Shown one piece after another: positions 18,814-28,666 of a stretch of DNA of 64,000 nt; the first letter of the stretch is position 1, and every line of letters starts with the position of its first letter. The position numbers and the translations under genes are program-made. Source of the stretch: Mucilaginibacter tundrae. GTDB taxonomy: Bacteria; Bacteroidota; Bacteroidia; Sphingobacteriales; Sphingobacteriaceae. The notes beneath the pieces are model-generated. The model made no database searches, was not told the DNA's origin, and saw only the letters and a program-made list of their open reading frames with translations. The stretch is taken from contig NZ_JACCBZ010000014.1 of NCBI RefSeq assembly GCF_013408825.1, forward strand, positions 21,180 to 85,179, given 5' to 3'.

Positions 18814-20055
18814 TTAATTATTTAACGCTAATCTTTTGTTTGCTGTAGTATCTTTTGGTGTTGCTGCTGGTGCCGGTGCTGCTACAGGCATACCTAAATC
18901 TTTTCTCAACGCATCGGTTAAGTAAGGCTTTTGTTTTGCTATCCATTGCTGATATTCAGCTTCGGTAACTACACGTACCACTTTTTTCATATTGTAGTGT
19001 ATACCACCGCATATTTTGTTGCAATAAAGCAAATATTCAAAATCAGGGTTATTCAGCCTGTTGCGCATATCGGCTGTGGTAATAGTGGGTGTAAATTTAA
19101 AGAAGGTAGGTAAACCCGGTACAGCGTTCAACTGCACACGGAAGTGTGGCATATAGCAACTGTGGATTACATCCTGCGCACGGATATTTAACCTAACTGA
19201 TCTGTTTACTGGTAAATACATGGTATCAGCGCGTAAATCATCAAAGCTATTCCTGTCTTTATAATCAATACCTAATAAATTACTACCAGTTACCAATTTA
19301 TAATTAACAGCGCCTAATTTCAAATCCTTACCTGGGTAACGTAATTCCCATGCAAACTGGTGACCGGTTACCTCGATGTTTAGTGAAGCACGTTCGCCTT
19401 TAGCATCAGCGCTATTGGTAATTTCTTGCCAAGTAAAGAAACCGAACACTACCAATATGGTTAAAACCATAGCAGGCAATATTGTCCAGATTTTTTCGAT
19501 GGTATTATTGTGTGGTAAAAAGAAAGCTCTGCGTTTATCAGAATGTTTATACCTGAATAAGAAGGTAAACAACAATATCTGGGTAACAAAAAATACGAAC
19601 ATGGTGATCACAGTGGTAACTGTGAACATCTCATCAATTTTAACACCATGTGCTGATGCGGCCTCAGGTAAAGTCATGCTGCCTTGAACAGTGAATGACC
19701 AATAAGCACCGTATAACCCGAATAAAAGGAACACCAGGCAAATCGCTGCCATCAGATTATTCCAGTTCAATTCTTTTTTACCTTGTATCTGGCGGGTTAA
19801 ATCGTATACTTTCAAAATTTTACCTACAATGGCAATAACCACGCATAGTAAAAGGAAAAGCAATACATAGTAACCAGCACCGGTCCACATAGCTGATTTA
19901 TCATCTGCTACAGCAGCGGTACTGTTGCCGGCACCTTGTGAAGGACTGGCCAGTCCGGGGTTGGTTTGCGCCATTAACAGGTTTGTGCCTGTAAGCATAA
20001 ACACCGCTAAAAGGGAAAGTATTTTTTTAGACTTTATAAATTTTTTGAATCCCAT
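18814..20055 (-). CDS. ctaC: Cytochrome c oxidase subunit II with CuA site
   Basis: 413 residues from the ATG at 20055; a longer frame would need a TTG 45 nt upstream, only 3 nt after the actF stop, which is less likely. The N-terminal hydrophobic signal is followed by about four membrane segments, more than the usual two, then the cupredoxin domain with CuA ligands: His and the SCYMPHF region, and the CNKICGGIHYNM motif (two Cys, His, Met). The Pro/Ala-rich tail has no cytochrome c domain, so electrons must come from a separate or partner cytochrome, probably ActE or ActA. Confidence 0.94.
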   Translation of the reverse strand: MGFKKFIKSKKILSLLAVFMLTGTNLLMAQTNPGLASPSQGAGNSTAAVADDKSAMWTGAGYYVLLFLLLCVVIAIVGKILKVYDLTRQIQGKKELNWNNLMAAICLVFLLFGLYGAYWSFTVQGSMTLPEAASAHGVKIDEMFTVTTVITMFVFFVTQILLFTFLFRYKHSDKRRAFFLPHNNTIEKIWTILPAMVLTILVVFGFFTWQEITNSADAKGERASLNIEVTGHQFAWELRYPGKDLKLGAVNYKLVTGSNLLGIDYKDRNSFDDLRADTMYLPVNRSVRLNIRAQDVIHSCYMPHFRVQLNAVPGLPTFFKFTPTITTADMRNRLNNPDFEYLLYCNKICGGIHYNMKKVVRVVTEAEYQQWIAKQKPYLTDALRKDLGMPVAAPAPAATPKDTTANKRLALNN

Positions 20056-20103
20056 TTTGTTGTTCGTTTGGTATTCTGTATTTGGTTGCAAATTTAACAA
20101 TTA

Positions 20104-21357
20104 TTATACGTGATGGTGAAGGCTCTCCTCCAAAAATGGGTGATTTTTTGGAACAAGTGATTTAAATTTGCTTAGTGCTGTTGACACCATGTAGGCAAAT
20201 AAACCTGCAAATCCAATAAATGTACCAATTTCTTCGTATGAGAAACCTCTTCCGTTGGGGCCTACAGTTTCAGGCATTATCATCACATAATAATCAAGCC
20301 AGTGGCCTAATATCAATATGATACATACTACCTTTAATACTTTTGTTTTACGTTTGGCATCACGAGACATTATGATCAGGAATGGCGCCATGAAATTGAT
20401 AACAATGTTTAACCAGAACCACGGTTTAAATTCGGGCTCCCATCTTTTGTAGAAGTAAACAACTTCTTCAGGTAGGTTGGCATAGTAATTTAATAAGAAC
20501 TGAGCGAACCAGATATAAGTCCAGAATATTGAGAAAGCGAACATGAACAAACCCATGTTATGCATGTGGTTCTCATTTAACCATGAGAAATATCCTTTTT
20601 CACGTAATAAAATTATTGTAAGGGTTATAACCGCTAGACCGCTAACCCAAAGGGCAGCTAAGTTATACCAACCAAACATGGTTGAATACCAGCGAGCTTC
20701 TAATGACATGATCGCATCAAAACCAAACACAGGATCAGTCATACCAAATACAAGCAGGAATACGCAAGCGATATTGAAGCTTTTTTTGTAATTAAGCATG
20801 CCACCAATTTCATCCTCGTTCTCAGAGTATTTTACCAGCATTCCGGCTAACAAAGAATATAAACCTAAGAACACGATTAAACGGATAAAGAAAAAGGGAA
20901 TATTTAGAAAACCCGCTTTACCTGCTACCGTTGAATCATAATTAGGGCTATGTACATCAGACATACCAGCGGTTGCCCATTGTGCATATAAATAAGGCTG
21001 TGCCACTACTCTGTCGTTAACTACTACATTATGTGTAAAGTGGATACCAGCAGCTATAACGATGAGTAAAATTAAAGATGCGTAAGGGATTAATTTAGCA
21101 AATGCTTGTGGTATACGGATCATCGAAGCAGACCAGCCTGCCTGTGCAGCATATTGTATCGCGCAAAAAACAGCACCTGCGCAACATACGCAAGTAAGGT
21201 AGTAGGCCATTAACAACAAGTTCGAAAATTCGCGGTCAGTATTGAAAAAAAGACCGGCTATAATGCTGATAACACCTATAACAATTGCAATCAGGCTCCA
21301 GTTTTTAGCCTTGCCTTCAAATACAAATTGATCGTCAAAATTATTATGAGTTTTCAT
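20104..21357 (-). CDS. actF: Alternative complex III subunit ActF (quinone-site membrane protein)
   Basis: 417-residue NrfD-like membrane protein with about ten helices, matching quinol:cytochrome c oxidoreductase subunit ActF. It pairs with ActC (the other NrfD-like subunit) in the membrane part of alternative complex III. The gene is 11 nt from actE and just before coxII, a junction typical of ACIII-aa3 supercomplex operons. Confidence 0.92.
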   Translation of the reverse strand: MKTHNNFDDQFVFEGKAKNWSLIAIVIGVISIIAGLFFNTDREFSNLLLMAYYLTCVCCAGAVFCAIQYAAQAGWSASMIRIPQAFAKLIPYASLILLIVIAAGIHFTHNVVVNDRVVAQPYLYAQWATAGMSDVHSPNYDSTVAGKAGFLNIPFFFIRLIVFLGLYSLLAGMLVKYSENEDEIGGMLNYKKSFNIACVFLLVFGMTDPVFGFDAIMSLEARWYSTMFGWYNLAALWVSGLAVITLTIILLREKGYFSWLNENHMHNMGLFMFAFSIFWTYIWFAQFLLNYYANLPEEVVYFYKRWEPEFKPWFWLNIVINFMAPFLIIMSRDAKRKTKVLKVVCIILILGHWLDYYVMIMPETVGPNGRGFSYEEIGTFIGFAGLFAYMVSTALSKFKSLVPKNHPFLEESLHHHV

Positions 21358-21368
21358 TAAAAATCAGC

Positions 21369-21953
21369 TTATAAGGTTTGTAAATGGTGAACATACATAA
21401 TTACTTTCCAACGCTCGCTAGGATCAAGCTGTGAAGCGTAAGAACCCATAGCGTTTAATCCGTAAGTAATAGTATGGTATATTTTACCGTCTGTTAAATC
21501 TTTCATTGCACCACCACGTGATGATTGACCTTTTGAGTAAGACGGCGGTGGCGGAAACCCGTGTTGAACAACTAAACCATCGCCCTGGCCATTTTGACCG
21601 TGGCAAGGAGAGCAGAAGTGCAGGAACAATACTTTTCCATCGGCAAAGTTAGCAGCTGTTTGTGGCAGCGGGCTTTTTACTTCGGTACTTGCCAACAAAT
21701 ATCCGTCGTGGGTATTAGGATAATCAAACTTTACCCAACCGATAGGTATAGTACCAGCCGGCGGAACCTGTGCTGTTTTACCATCTTTAAAATTGCTATT
21801 CGGTTGATCCGGGTCATACGCAAGGTGTTCGTACATGTTAGGGGCGTATTCCCAACCGGTGCTTCTTTTATCTTTGCACGATGATATTACAACCGTGGCA
21901 GCTATTGCGATAATTAATACACCTAATATTCTAAATTTATTCATAGCTAACAT
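21369..21953 (-). CDS. actE: Alternative complex III subunit ActE, monoheme cytochrome c lipoprotein
   Basis: About 194 residues: lipoprotein signal with lipobox Cys in ISSC, then a single cytochrome c domain with the heme site CSPCH (in FLHFCSPCHGQNG) and a likely Met ligand in the last third (GLNAMGS). It passes electrons from the complex toward the oxidase. Starts at 21953 or 21944 are both possible (MLAM); the first has an A-rich upstream context. It overlaps actD by 17 nt. Confidence 0.92.
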   Translation of the reverse strand: MLAMNKFRILGVLIIAIAATVVISSCKDKRSTGWEYAPNMYEHLAYDPDQPNSNFKDGKTAQVPPAGTIPIGWVKFDYPNTHDGYLLASTEVKSPLPQTAANFADGKVLFLHFCSPCHGQNGQGDGLVVQHGFPPPPSYSKGQSSRGGAMKDLTDGKIYHTITYGLNAMGSYASQLDPSERWKVIMYVHHLQTL

Positions 21954-22476
21954 ATTTTCTGTCGTTATGCTTAACTTCTACAGCTCCCGCTTCTTTTAAC
22001 AAATTGGTTATATCCTCGTGCGGAGTATTGTTCTTTTTAACATCAATGGCAATCACAAACCTGTCGTTAGTAGCCCTGTAATCCATAACCCTTGGCGTAC
22101 GGCCCGGGAAAAGGTGAGTAGCGAAAAAGAAGGTAGCAGTTGTACCTAAAGCGGTGTAAAGTACAGTCCACTCAAACGTAATTGGAATAAAATCCGGAAC
22201 CGCGAATGCCGGTTTACCACCAATGTTCATAGGCCAATCGTGTACCATGGCAAAATAAATTATACTGAAGATAACCGTTCCACCAAGGCAACCGAACATA
22301 AAGGCTGCATAACCCAGGCGCGAATCTTTTATACCTAATTTTGCTTCAATACCGTGGATGGGCATTGGAGTGTACACGTCGTAAATAGGAACACTGTTCT
22401 GTTGAAGTGCAGTTATTCCGTCCATCATTTCATCGGGATCTTCGAAAAGTCCCAGTATAAATTTTGTGCTGCTCAT
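21937..22476 (-). CDS. actD: Alternative complex III subunit ActD (DUF3341)
   Basis: 179 residues of the DUF3341 family: an N-terminal FGLFEDPDEMM-like cytoplasmic part, the VYTPMPIHGIEAKLG segment (about 35-50), and two membrane helices (about 57-80 and 95-118). ActD anchors the membrane subunits and has no cofactors. It overlaps actE and sits 4 nt after actC. Confidence 0.92.
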   Translation of the reverse strand: MSSTKFILGLFEDPDEMMDGITALQQNSVPIYDVYTPMPIHGIEAKLGIKDSRLGYAAFMFGCLGGTVIFSIIYFAMVHDWPMNIGGKPAFAVPDFIPITFEWTVLYTALGTTATFFFATHLFPGRTPRVMDYRATNDRFVIAIDVKKNNTPHEDITNLLKEAGAVEVKHNDRKYVSYE

Positions 22477-22480
22477 TTAC

Positions 22481-23953
22481 TTATACTTTTTCGTATTCGG
22501 CAATATCAATTGCATCAAACTTCTTTAACGCGTCTTTATAGAATTCGCCTTGTGAGGCATCTATGTGGCCGCTCTGTAATATTTTCTTCTTCTCTTGCTC
22601 ACTTGAACCTTTCAGTAGTAATTTAACTTCGGCTATTGCTATTGCAGGCAATACACGCAGGAATAAAAGGAACAAGGTAAAGAACACGCCTATCGATCCA
22701 ATAAACACGCTCACGTCGATCCATGTTGGATAGAACATCGCCCAGCTTGATGGCAGGAAGTCGCGGTGTAATGAGGTTACAATAATTACGAAACGCTCAA
22801 ACCACATACCTATATTAATAATGATTGACAGGAACCAGGTTGCTGCAATGCTACGGCGAACATTCTTAAACCACAATACTTGCGGGATAACACAGTTACA
22901 GCAGAACATTGACCAACTGGCCCACCAATACGGACCGAAGTAACGGTTGATGAAAGCATATTGCTCGTATTCTACTTGTGAGTAGTAAGCGATAAAGAAC
23001 TCGGTACAGTAAGCTACCATTACTATTGATCCTGTTAAGATGATGATCTTATTCATCGCCTCAATGTGGAACATAGTGATGTAGTTCTCCAATCCTAATA
23101 CTTTACGCGCTATTAATAATAGCGTTTGCACCATGGCGAAACCTGAGAAGATCGCACCTGCAACGAAGTATGGAGGGAAAATGGTTGTATGCCATCCCGG
23201 TTCAAGAGATGTAGCAAAGTCCATTGATACGATGGAGTGAACCGAAAGTACCAGTGGTGTAGATATACCTGCTAATATCAGGGATACCGTTTCGAAACGT
23301 TGCCATGTTTTTACTGAACCTGTCCAACCGAAAGACATAACTGAATATATTTTACGGCGAAGACCGGTTGCACGGTCACGAATGGTAGCGATATCAGGCA
23401 ATAAACCTGTGTACCAGAATACTAATGATACAGTAAAGTATGTCGAGATCGCAAATACGTCCCAGATCAATGGCGAGTTAAAGTTAACCCAAAGTGAACC
23501 GTACTGGTTTGGTAATGGTAATGAGTAAACTGCCATCCATGGGCGGCCCATGTGGGCCACGATGTAACTGGCGGCGCAAATTACCGCGAAGATGGTCATA
23601 GCTTCAGCAGATCGATTGATGGAGTTACGCCATTTTTGACGGAACAGCAACAAGATTGCCGAGATCAACGTACCAGCGTGACCAATACCTACCCACCACA
23701 CGAAACCGGTGATGTCCCAGGCCCATCCTACTGTTTTATTTAATCCCCATGATCCGATACCATACCAAAAAGTATAACTCACGGCGAATAACCATAGTGT
23801 AGCACCCATAGATGCTACGGTAAATCCTATCCACCAGGCTTTTCCGGGCAATTTTTCAACAGGGCGCAAAATATCCTCAGTGATCTGAGCATACGTGATG
23901 TTGTTACCCGTAATTAACGGTTCCCTGATTATTGATTCATTATGAGATGACAT
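22481..23953 (-). CDS. actC: Alternative complex III subunit ActC (NrfD-like quinol-oxidising subunit)
   Basis: 490-residue polysulfide-reductase NrfD-type protein with about ten membrane helices, the quinol-binding membrane subunit that works with the iron-sulfur protein ActB. Family features seen include WGIGHAGTLISAILLLFRQ-like helix 2, LWVNFNSPLIWD, and SVHSIVSMDFA (start of the lumen-side helix). It is 21 nt from actB and 4 nt from actD. Confidence 0.94.
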   Translation of the reverse strand: MSSHNESIIREPLITGNNITYAQITEDILRPVEKLPGKAWWIGFTVASMGATLWLFAVSYTFWYGIGSWGLNKTVGWAWDITGFVWWVGIGHAGTLISAILLLFRQKWRNSINRSAEAMTIFAVICAASYIVAHMGRPWMAVYSLPLPNQYGSLWVNFNSPLIWDVFAISTYFTVSLVFWYTGLLPDIATIRDRATGLRRKIYSVMSFGWTGSVKTWQRFETVSLILAGISTPLVLSVHSIVSMDFATSLEPGWHTTIFPPYFVAGAIFSGFAMVQTLLLIARKVLGLENYITMFHIEAMNKIIILTGSIVMVAYCTEFFIAYYSQVEYEQYAFINRYFGPYWWASWSMFCCNCVIPQVLWFKNVRRSIAATWFLSIIINIGMWFERFVIIVTSLHRDFLPSSWAMFYPTWIDVSVFIGSIGVFFTLFLLFLRVLPAIAIAEVKLLLKGSSEQEKKKILQSGHIDASQGEFYKDALKKFDAIDIAEYEKV

Positions 23954-23974
23954 ATATTAAATCTCTATTTTAAA

Positions 23975-26900
23975 TTAAGCCTCTAATTCAGTTCTGTTTC
24001 TAACTTTTACCTGGTAACCTACACCTGGCTGAGTGTTTAACTCTTCCAATACATAATAAGTACGTTCGCTCTTTAATGCTTTCGCAACTTCTGAGCCCGG
24101 ATCATTAACATTACCGAATACGATAGCGTTAGCAGGGCAAGTTTGCTGGCAGGCTACTTTAATGTCACCGTCTTTTACAGAACGTTTCTCCATTTTAGCT
24201 TTCAGCTTACCGGCTTGTATACGTTGGATACACATTGAGCATTTTTCCATAACACCACGGAAACGTGTTACCACATCCGGGTTAAGTACTAATTGTGTAT
24301 GTTCACCTTGTAAGTAGTTATCAAAACGCGCGTCGTTCCAGTAGTTAAACCAGTTAAAGCGACGTACTTTGTAAGGGCAGTTGTTAGCGCAGTAACGTGT
24401 ACCGATGCAACGGTTATAAGCCATGTGGTTCAAACCTTCTGATGAGTGAACGGTAGCTAATACCGGGCAAACAGTTTCGCAAGGTGCATGATCACAGTGC
24501 TGGCAAAGCATTGGTTGGTAAACAACCGATACATTGTCCATGTTAGCATCAGATAACTGGTTGATTTCACTTTCCTTAGTTATCAAATCGCCGCCTTTGT
24601 TAAAGCTGTAGTAACGGTCAATACGGATCCAGTGCATTTCACGGCGGCGGCGAACTTCGTCTTTACCAACAACCGGAACGTTATTTTCAGCGCTACAAGC
24701 TACAACGCAGGCACCGCAACCGGTACAAGCATTAAGGTCGATAGCCATAACCCAGTTGAAAGTAGGATGATCATATTCATCCCACATAGAGTAGGTTTTA
24801 TGCTCATCAAAATGACCGCTGGCCGCGTATGGATTCTTTTTGTATTCAGTAAAGGTAGTTTCGCGGATGATGCTGTTACGGCCTTCGTATGAATGGTGTG
24901 TTTGTGTTTGTGCTAATTCAGACTGGTCACCTGTTTTTTCAATTGTAGCTACCGCTGTACCGATGAAAGCACCGTTGCGGAAAGTATTAAACGGAAACGC
25001 ATTCTGACCAACATTTTCGCCCACTGGGCCTGCTAATGTACGACCATAACCTACTGCCACTGATATAGTGCCTTGTGCCTGGCCTGGTTGTAATAACACA
25101 GGCAAAGCAATGCTGTAACCATTTGCAGTGATCTTGATAATATCACCCTGCTCTAAACCTAAGTTTTTTGCATATACCGGTGATAAAGCCGCGAAGTTTT
25201 CCCAGGTAACTTTAGAAACCGGATCAGGTAACTCTTGTAACCAAGGGTTATTGGCACGCTTACCATCGCGCATCGCTATCGACTGGTAAAGCTGTAATTC
25301 AACTTTACCTGCTGAAAGCTCAGCGCTGTGCGCTAATATTGTTTGGGCCGCTGCGGTAAGATCATGATTGGTTGTGTATGCAGTAGCTGTTTTATCAGCA
25401 ACTTTAACATAACCTGTTTGTAGTAAAGTTTCCCAACCTTTTAAGCCTGAAAGGCCGCCTAATGCAAGTAATTTTTTATCCCAATTATCTCTTACATAAG
25501 CGTAATATTCTTTAAATGTGCCATTGCTCCATGCCAATAAGCTGGTTTCGGCCTGGCGGGTATTGTAAACCGGGTTAATGGTTGGCTGTACTACGGTATA
25601 GTAACCGGCCAATGAATTGCTATCGCCCCATGACTCTAAATAGTAATGGTTTGGTGCAACGATGTTACAAAGCGAAGCAGTTTCTTCAACATTTCTTGCA
25701 AATGATACTCTTAAACGTACTTTTTTCAAAGCAGCTTTAATAGCATTCGGGTTATGGTAATCATAAGCAGGGTTAGCATCCAGGAAGAACACCGCGTCAA
25801 CCGCGCCATTGTTCATTTCGCTTACCAATTCTACAAATTCAGCATCGTTACCGGCAAACTGATTTGAAGCGTTGTCCAAATCAATAATAGTACCGTAAGC
25901 GCCTAATAAGCTGTTAATGCTGTTAACCAAAGTTTGAATAGCAACATCATTAGAACCGGCAACCACTAAGGCTTTTCCTTTAGCTGCTTTTAATTCTGCT
26001 GCTGCTACTGCGATAGCGTTATCAGCTGGAAGATTATCTAATTTTTTTGATCCTGGTAAAGTTGTACCAGAGATAGCATTGTATAAGTTAATTAATGCGA
26101 TGCCTTCTTCAGATGGTTTAATAGGGATGCGCACATCGGCATTTGAACCGGTGTTGCTCATTCCACTTTCAAACTGAATGTGGCGGGACATTTTTTTGCT
26201 TTGCAGCGATTTGTTATTACGATTTTTAACGTACTGACCGATAAACTCAGTTGGAGAGATCCAAGTACCTAAGAAATCGGCACCAAAGCTTACAATTACG
26301 TCAGCCTGATCAAAGTTATAGTGAGGCAATACTGCCTTACCAAAACTATTTTGGTTTGCCTGGATGATGCCCGTGTATGATACCGCATCATAAGTAACGT
26401 GTTTTGCTATTGGGTAAGCCGCTATAAAATCAGCAATTACTGATAATGTTGAAGGGCTATTGATAGTTGATGTAACGATAGCGATTTTTTTGCCACCTGC
26501 TTTAATTGCAGAAAGCTCACCTTTGATAAAGGAATCGATGCTATCCCAATCAACCTCTGCACCGTCTTGTTTCGGGTTCTGTACGCGATTTGAATCGTAA
26601 AGATCTAATACCGATGCCTGAGCTTGTCCGCTTAAACCGCCTTTAGATAAAAGATCGTTAGGGTTACCTTCAATTTTGATAGGGCGACCTTCACGTGTTT
26701 TAACCAAAATAGCATGGCCATCATAAGTTGATGAATAATAGTTTGCCACACCCGGAGTTACCTCCTCAGGTTTAATTAAGTAAGGAATTGATTTATGAAC
26801 CGGCACTTTTTGACAAGCGGCCAGGGTAACCGCGCCAACTCCAAAGCCAAGGGCTTTTAAAAAGTCGCGACGGGGAGTTTTACCAAATAAACTACCGCCT

Positions 26901-27016
26901 TCCAAAACCTCTTCCACCGGAATCGGCTCTGCGAATTCATGTTTATTTTTCTCAACAAATTCTGGCGTTTTGTTCAGTTCTTCTAAACCTTTCCAGTATT
27001 TTTTATTGCTGTCCAT
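23975..27016 (-). CDS. actB: Alternative complex III subunit ActB (molybdopterin-oxidoreductase-like iron-sulfur protein)
   Basis: 1013 residues. Near the N terminus a TAT-like signal (TPRRDFLKALGFG, about 48-60) is followed by a molybdopterin-oxidoreductase-like domain that in ACIII lacks the cofactor, then a ferredoxin domain (about 755-1005) with Cys clusters CTGCGACVVAC, CQHCDHAPCETVC, CIGTRYCANNC, CSMC and CQQTC, enough for three [4Fe-4S] and one [3Fe-4S] cluster. It carries electrons from the quinol site to the ActA/ActE hemes. Confidence 0.95.
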   Translation of the reverse strand: MDSNKKYWKGLEELNKTPEFVEKNKHEFAEPIPVEEVLEGGSLFGKTPRRDFLKALGFGVGAVTLAACQKVPVHKSIPYLIKPEEVTPGVANYYSSTYDGHAILVKTREGRPIKIEGNPNDLLSKGGLSGQAQASVLDLYDSNRVQNPKQDGAEVDWDSIDSFIKGELSAIKAGGKKIAIVTSTINSPSTLSVIADFIAAYPIAKHVTYDAVSYTGIIQANQNSFGKAVLPHYNFDQADVIVSFGADFLGTWISPTEFIGQYVKNRNNKSLQSKKMSRHIQFESGMSNTGSNADVRIPIKPSEEGIALINLYNAISGTTLPGSKKLDNLPADNAIAVAAAELKAAKGKALVVAGSNDVAIQTLVNSINSLLGAYGTIIDLDNASNQFAGNDAEFVELVSEMNNGAVDAVFFLDANPAYDYHNPNAIKAALKKVRLRVSFARNVEETASLCNIVAPNHYYLESWGDSNSLAGYYTVVQPTINPVYNTRQAETSLLAWSNGTFKEYYAYVRDNWDKKLLALGGLSGLKGWETLLQTGYVKVADKTATAYTTNHDLTAAAQTILAHSAELSAGKVELQLYQSIAMRDGKRANNPWLQELPDPVSKVTWENFAALSPVYAKNLGLEQGDIIKITANGYSIALPVLLQPGQAQGTISVAVGYGRTLAGPVGENVGQNAFPFNTFRNGAFIGTAVATIEKTGDQSELAQTQTHHSYEGRNSIIRETTFTEYKKNPYAASGHFDEHKTYSMWDEYDHPTFNWVMAIDLNACTGCGACVVACSAENNVPVVGKDEVRRRREMHWIRIDRYYSFNKGGDLITKESEINQLSDANMDNVSVVYQPMLCQHCDHAPCETVCPVLATVHSSEGLNHMAYNRCIGTRYCANNCPYKVRRFNWFNYWNDARFDNYLQGEHTQLVLNPDVVTRFRGVMEKCSMCIQRIQAGKLKAKMEKRSVKDGDIKVACQQTCPANAIVFGNVNDPGSEVAKALKSERTYYVLEELNTQPGVGYQVKVRNRTELEA

Positions 27017-27061
27017 TTAAGCTATATAAACTGTAATTGCTAAGTTCTTAATCTCTAAATA

Positions 27062-28363
27062 TTAGTAGTGACACTTACCGCACTCAATACCACCCATTGA
27101 TGCTTCGGTAACTTTCTCGCCGCGTTTGATGCGATCGTGAACAGCTATCATGTTATCATAGTAAGCATTTCCTTTGTGTCCGCCTTTACTAAAGTCAACC
27201 TCTGTACGTTTGTGGCATTGTATACACCATTTCATGGTAAGCGGTGAGTATTGGTAAATTTCTTTCATGGTTTGTACCGGGCCGTGGCAAGTTTGGCATT
27301 TGATACCACCAACCTTCACGTGTTGTGAGTGGTTGAAGTATGCAAAATCAGGCAGGTTATGTACCCTTACCCATTGCATTGGCCTTGATTTGGTACTGTC
27401 ATATTTCTGTGTTTTAGGATCATAACCTAAAGCAGCATATATTTTTTGTATCTCCGGAGAATCCTGTTTAACTACTTTATGGCAGTTCATACAGATGTTT
27501 AACGATGGGATAGTAGCGTTTTTAGATTTGTACGCGCCTGAGTGACAGTACTGGCAATCAATTTTCATTACACCAGCATGTAAGTCATGTGGGAAATGGA
27601 TAGGCTGCTCCGGCTGGTAACCCTGGTGAACGTTGGTATTCCAAAGTGTAACCCATGTCCAGCTTCCGCAAGCAATAGTACCACAAAGGATCACGAAGAA
27701 TATAAACTTCTTGTTTTTAGCAAGATGCTTAAGACCTGCCATTTTATCAACAGGAACTTTTGTTACACCATCTTCAGTTTCAACTTCATCCTCAAGTATA
27801 ATGCCTTTGCCTTTTAATAACAGGCGCTCTAATGTGCCTATTACTTTGTTTAGCACCATTATAACTATAAAAGCTACAACTATAACGCCTAACAAACCCC
27901 AGATCACCAAACTGCTCGGGCCTGAATCAGCAGTCGCTCCGGATGCACCGGCAGCGCCTGCCGCAGGAGCAGCAGCTTGTTGAGTTTTCCAATCAGCGCG
28001 GATGTAAGCTAAGATGTTAGCTACATCAGCATCGGCAAGGCTACCGAAAACGGTCATGCCCTGTTGGTTAAACTGGTTGTAAATTTTTAATGCTTTTGGG
28101 TCTTTAGCCGCAATTAAAGCCTGATTGTTCTGCACCCACTTGGTTAGCCACTTGTCATCAGTTTCGGCAGTAACCAACGGACCTAATGCAGGGCCTATTA
28201 GTTGCGACTCGATTTTGTGACACGTTGTACAATTGGCCTTAAACAGGGCCTCGCCTTTAGTAGCGTCTCCTTGTGCGTGAGCAGAAAATCCCAAAATTGC
28301 AAAACCGGCAGTTAACAATACCGCTTTTGAAAATTGCTTGAAAATCAATGAGATATTTCTCAT
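27062..28363 (-). CDS. actA: Alternative complex III subunit ActA, multiheme cytochrome c with extra N-terminal heme domain
   Basis: 433 residues with six CxxCH heme sites: CTTCH at 45-49 in an N-terminal class I cytochrome c domain after the signal peptide, then CQYCH, CMNCH, CQTCH, CIQCH and CGKCH in the C-terminal multiheme part. The described ActA is pentaheme; here a monoheme cytochrome domain, an Ala-rich linker (about 133-150) and a membrane helix (about 155-175) precede a second helix and the five-heme domain. First gene of the act operon. Confidence 0.93.
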   Translation of the reverse strand: MRNISLIFKQFSKAVLLTAGFAILGFSAHAQGDATKGEALFKANCTTCHKIESQLIGPALGPLVTAETDDKWLTKWVQNNQALIAAKDPKALKIYNQFNQQGMTVFGSLADADVANILAYIRADWKTQQAAAPAAGAAGASGATADSGPSSLVIWGLLGVIVVAFIVIMVLNKVIGTLERLLLKGKGIILEDEVETEDGVTKVPVDKMAGLKHLAKNKKFIFFVILCGTIACGSWTWVTLWNTNVHQGYQPEQPIHFPHDLHAGVMKIDCQYCHSGAYKSKNATIPSLNICMNCHKVVKQDSPEIQKIYAALGYDPKTQKYDSTKSRPMQWVRVHNLPDFAYFNHSQHVKVGGIKCQTCHGPVQTMKEIYQYSPLTMKWCIQCHKRTEVDFSKGGHKGNAYYDNMIAVHDRIKRGEKVTEASMGGIECGKCHY

Positions 28364-28588
28364 AAGGTGTATTTATGCTGAATAATTCTTTATTTATTGT
28401 ATTAAACTAAAGGTGGATAGGTTGACAGTTCCACTTTTTCAGCCACAAAAGTATAATTTATTAAACAATGGCTGACAAATAAATGACAGTAAAACTTAAT
28501 TTATAATTATTCTAAATAAATAATTTTTACCGTAAAAAGTCTAGAAAAACAGGGTAAAAAATTTAAAGATTTCCGTTTGAAAAAAGTT
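28364..28588. other. Intergenic region upstream of the act operon
   Basis: AT-rich spacer between actA (reading away to the left) and the terminator of the deoxyhypusine-synthase-like gene. It must hold the act-cox operon promoter, but I see no good TAnnTTTG box on the minus strand. No open frame of note. Confidence 0.5.
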
Positions 28589-28643
28589 GAGGATGCTATT
28601 AAATATCAATTATTTACAAATAAACATTTAATTAAGCATCCTC
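28582..28643 (-). terminator. Hairpin terminator of the deoxyhypusine-synthase-like gene
   Basis: GAGGATGCT (28589-28597) pairs with AGCATCCTC (28635-28643), extended by ATTAAAT/ATTTAAT; on the minus strand the stem is followed by AACTTTTTTC. It lies 24 nt past the gene's stop. The loop is long for a terminator. Confidence 0.65.
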
Positions 28644-28666
28644 GATGCAATAAATCCTAAAAAGAA

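Noticed and set aside
20055..20100. Longer start of oxidase subunit II at a TTG
   Set aside because: The TTG is 3 nt after the actF stop and adds residues that precede a good signal-like N terminus starting at the ATG 20055.
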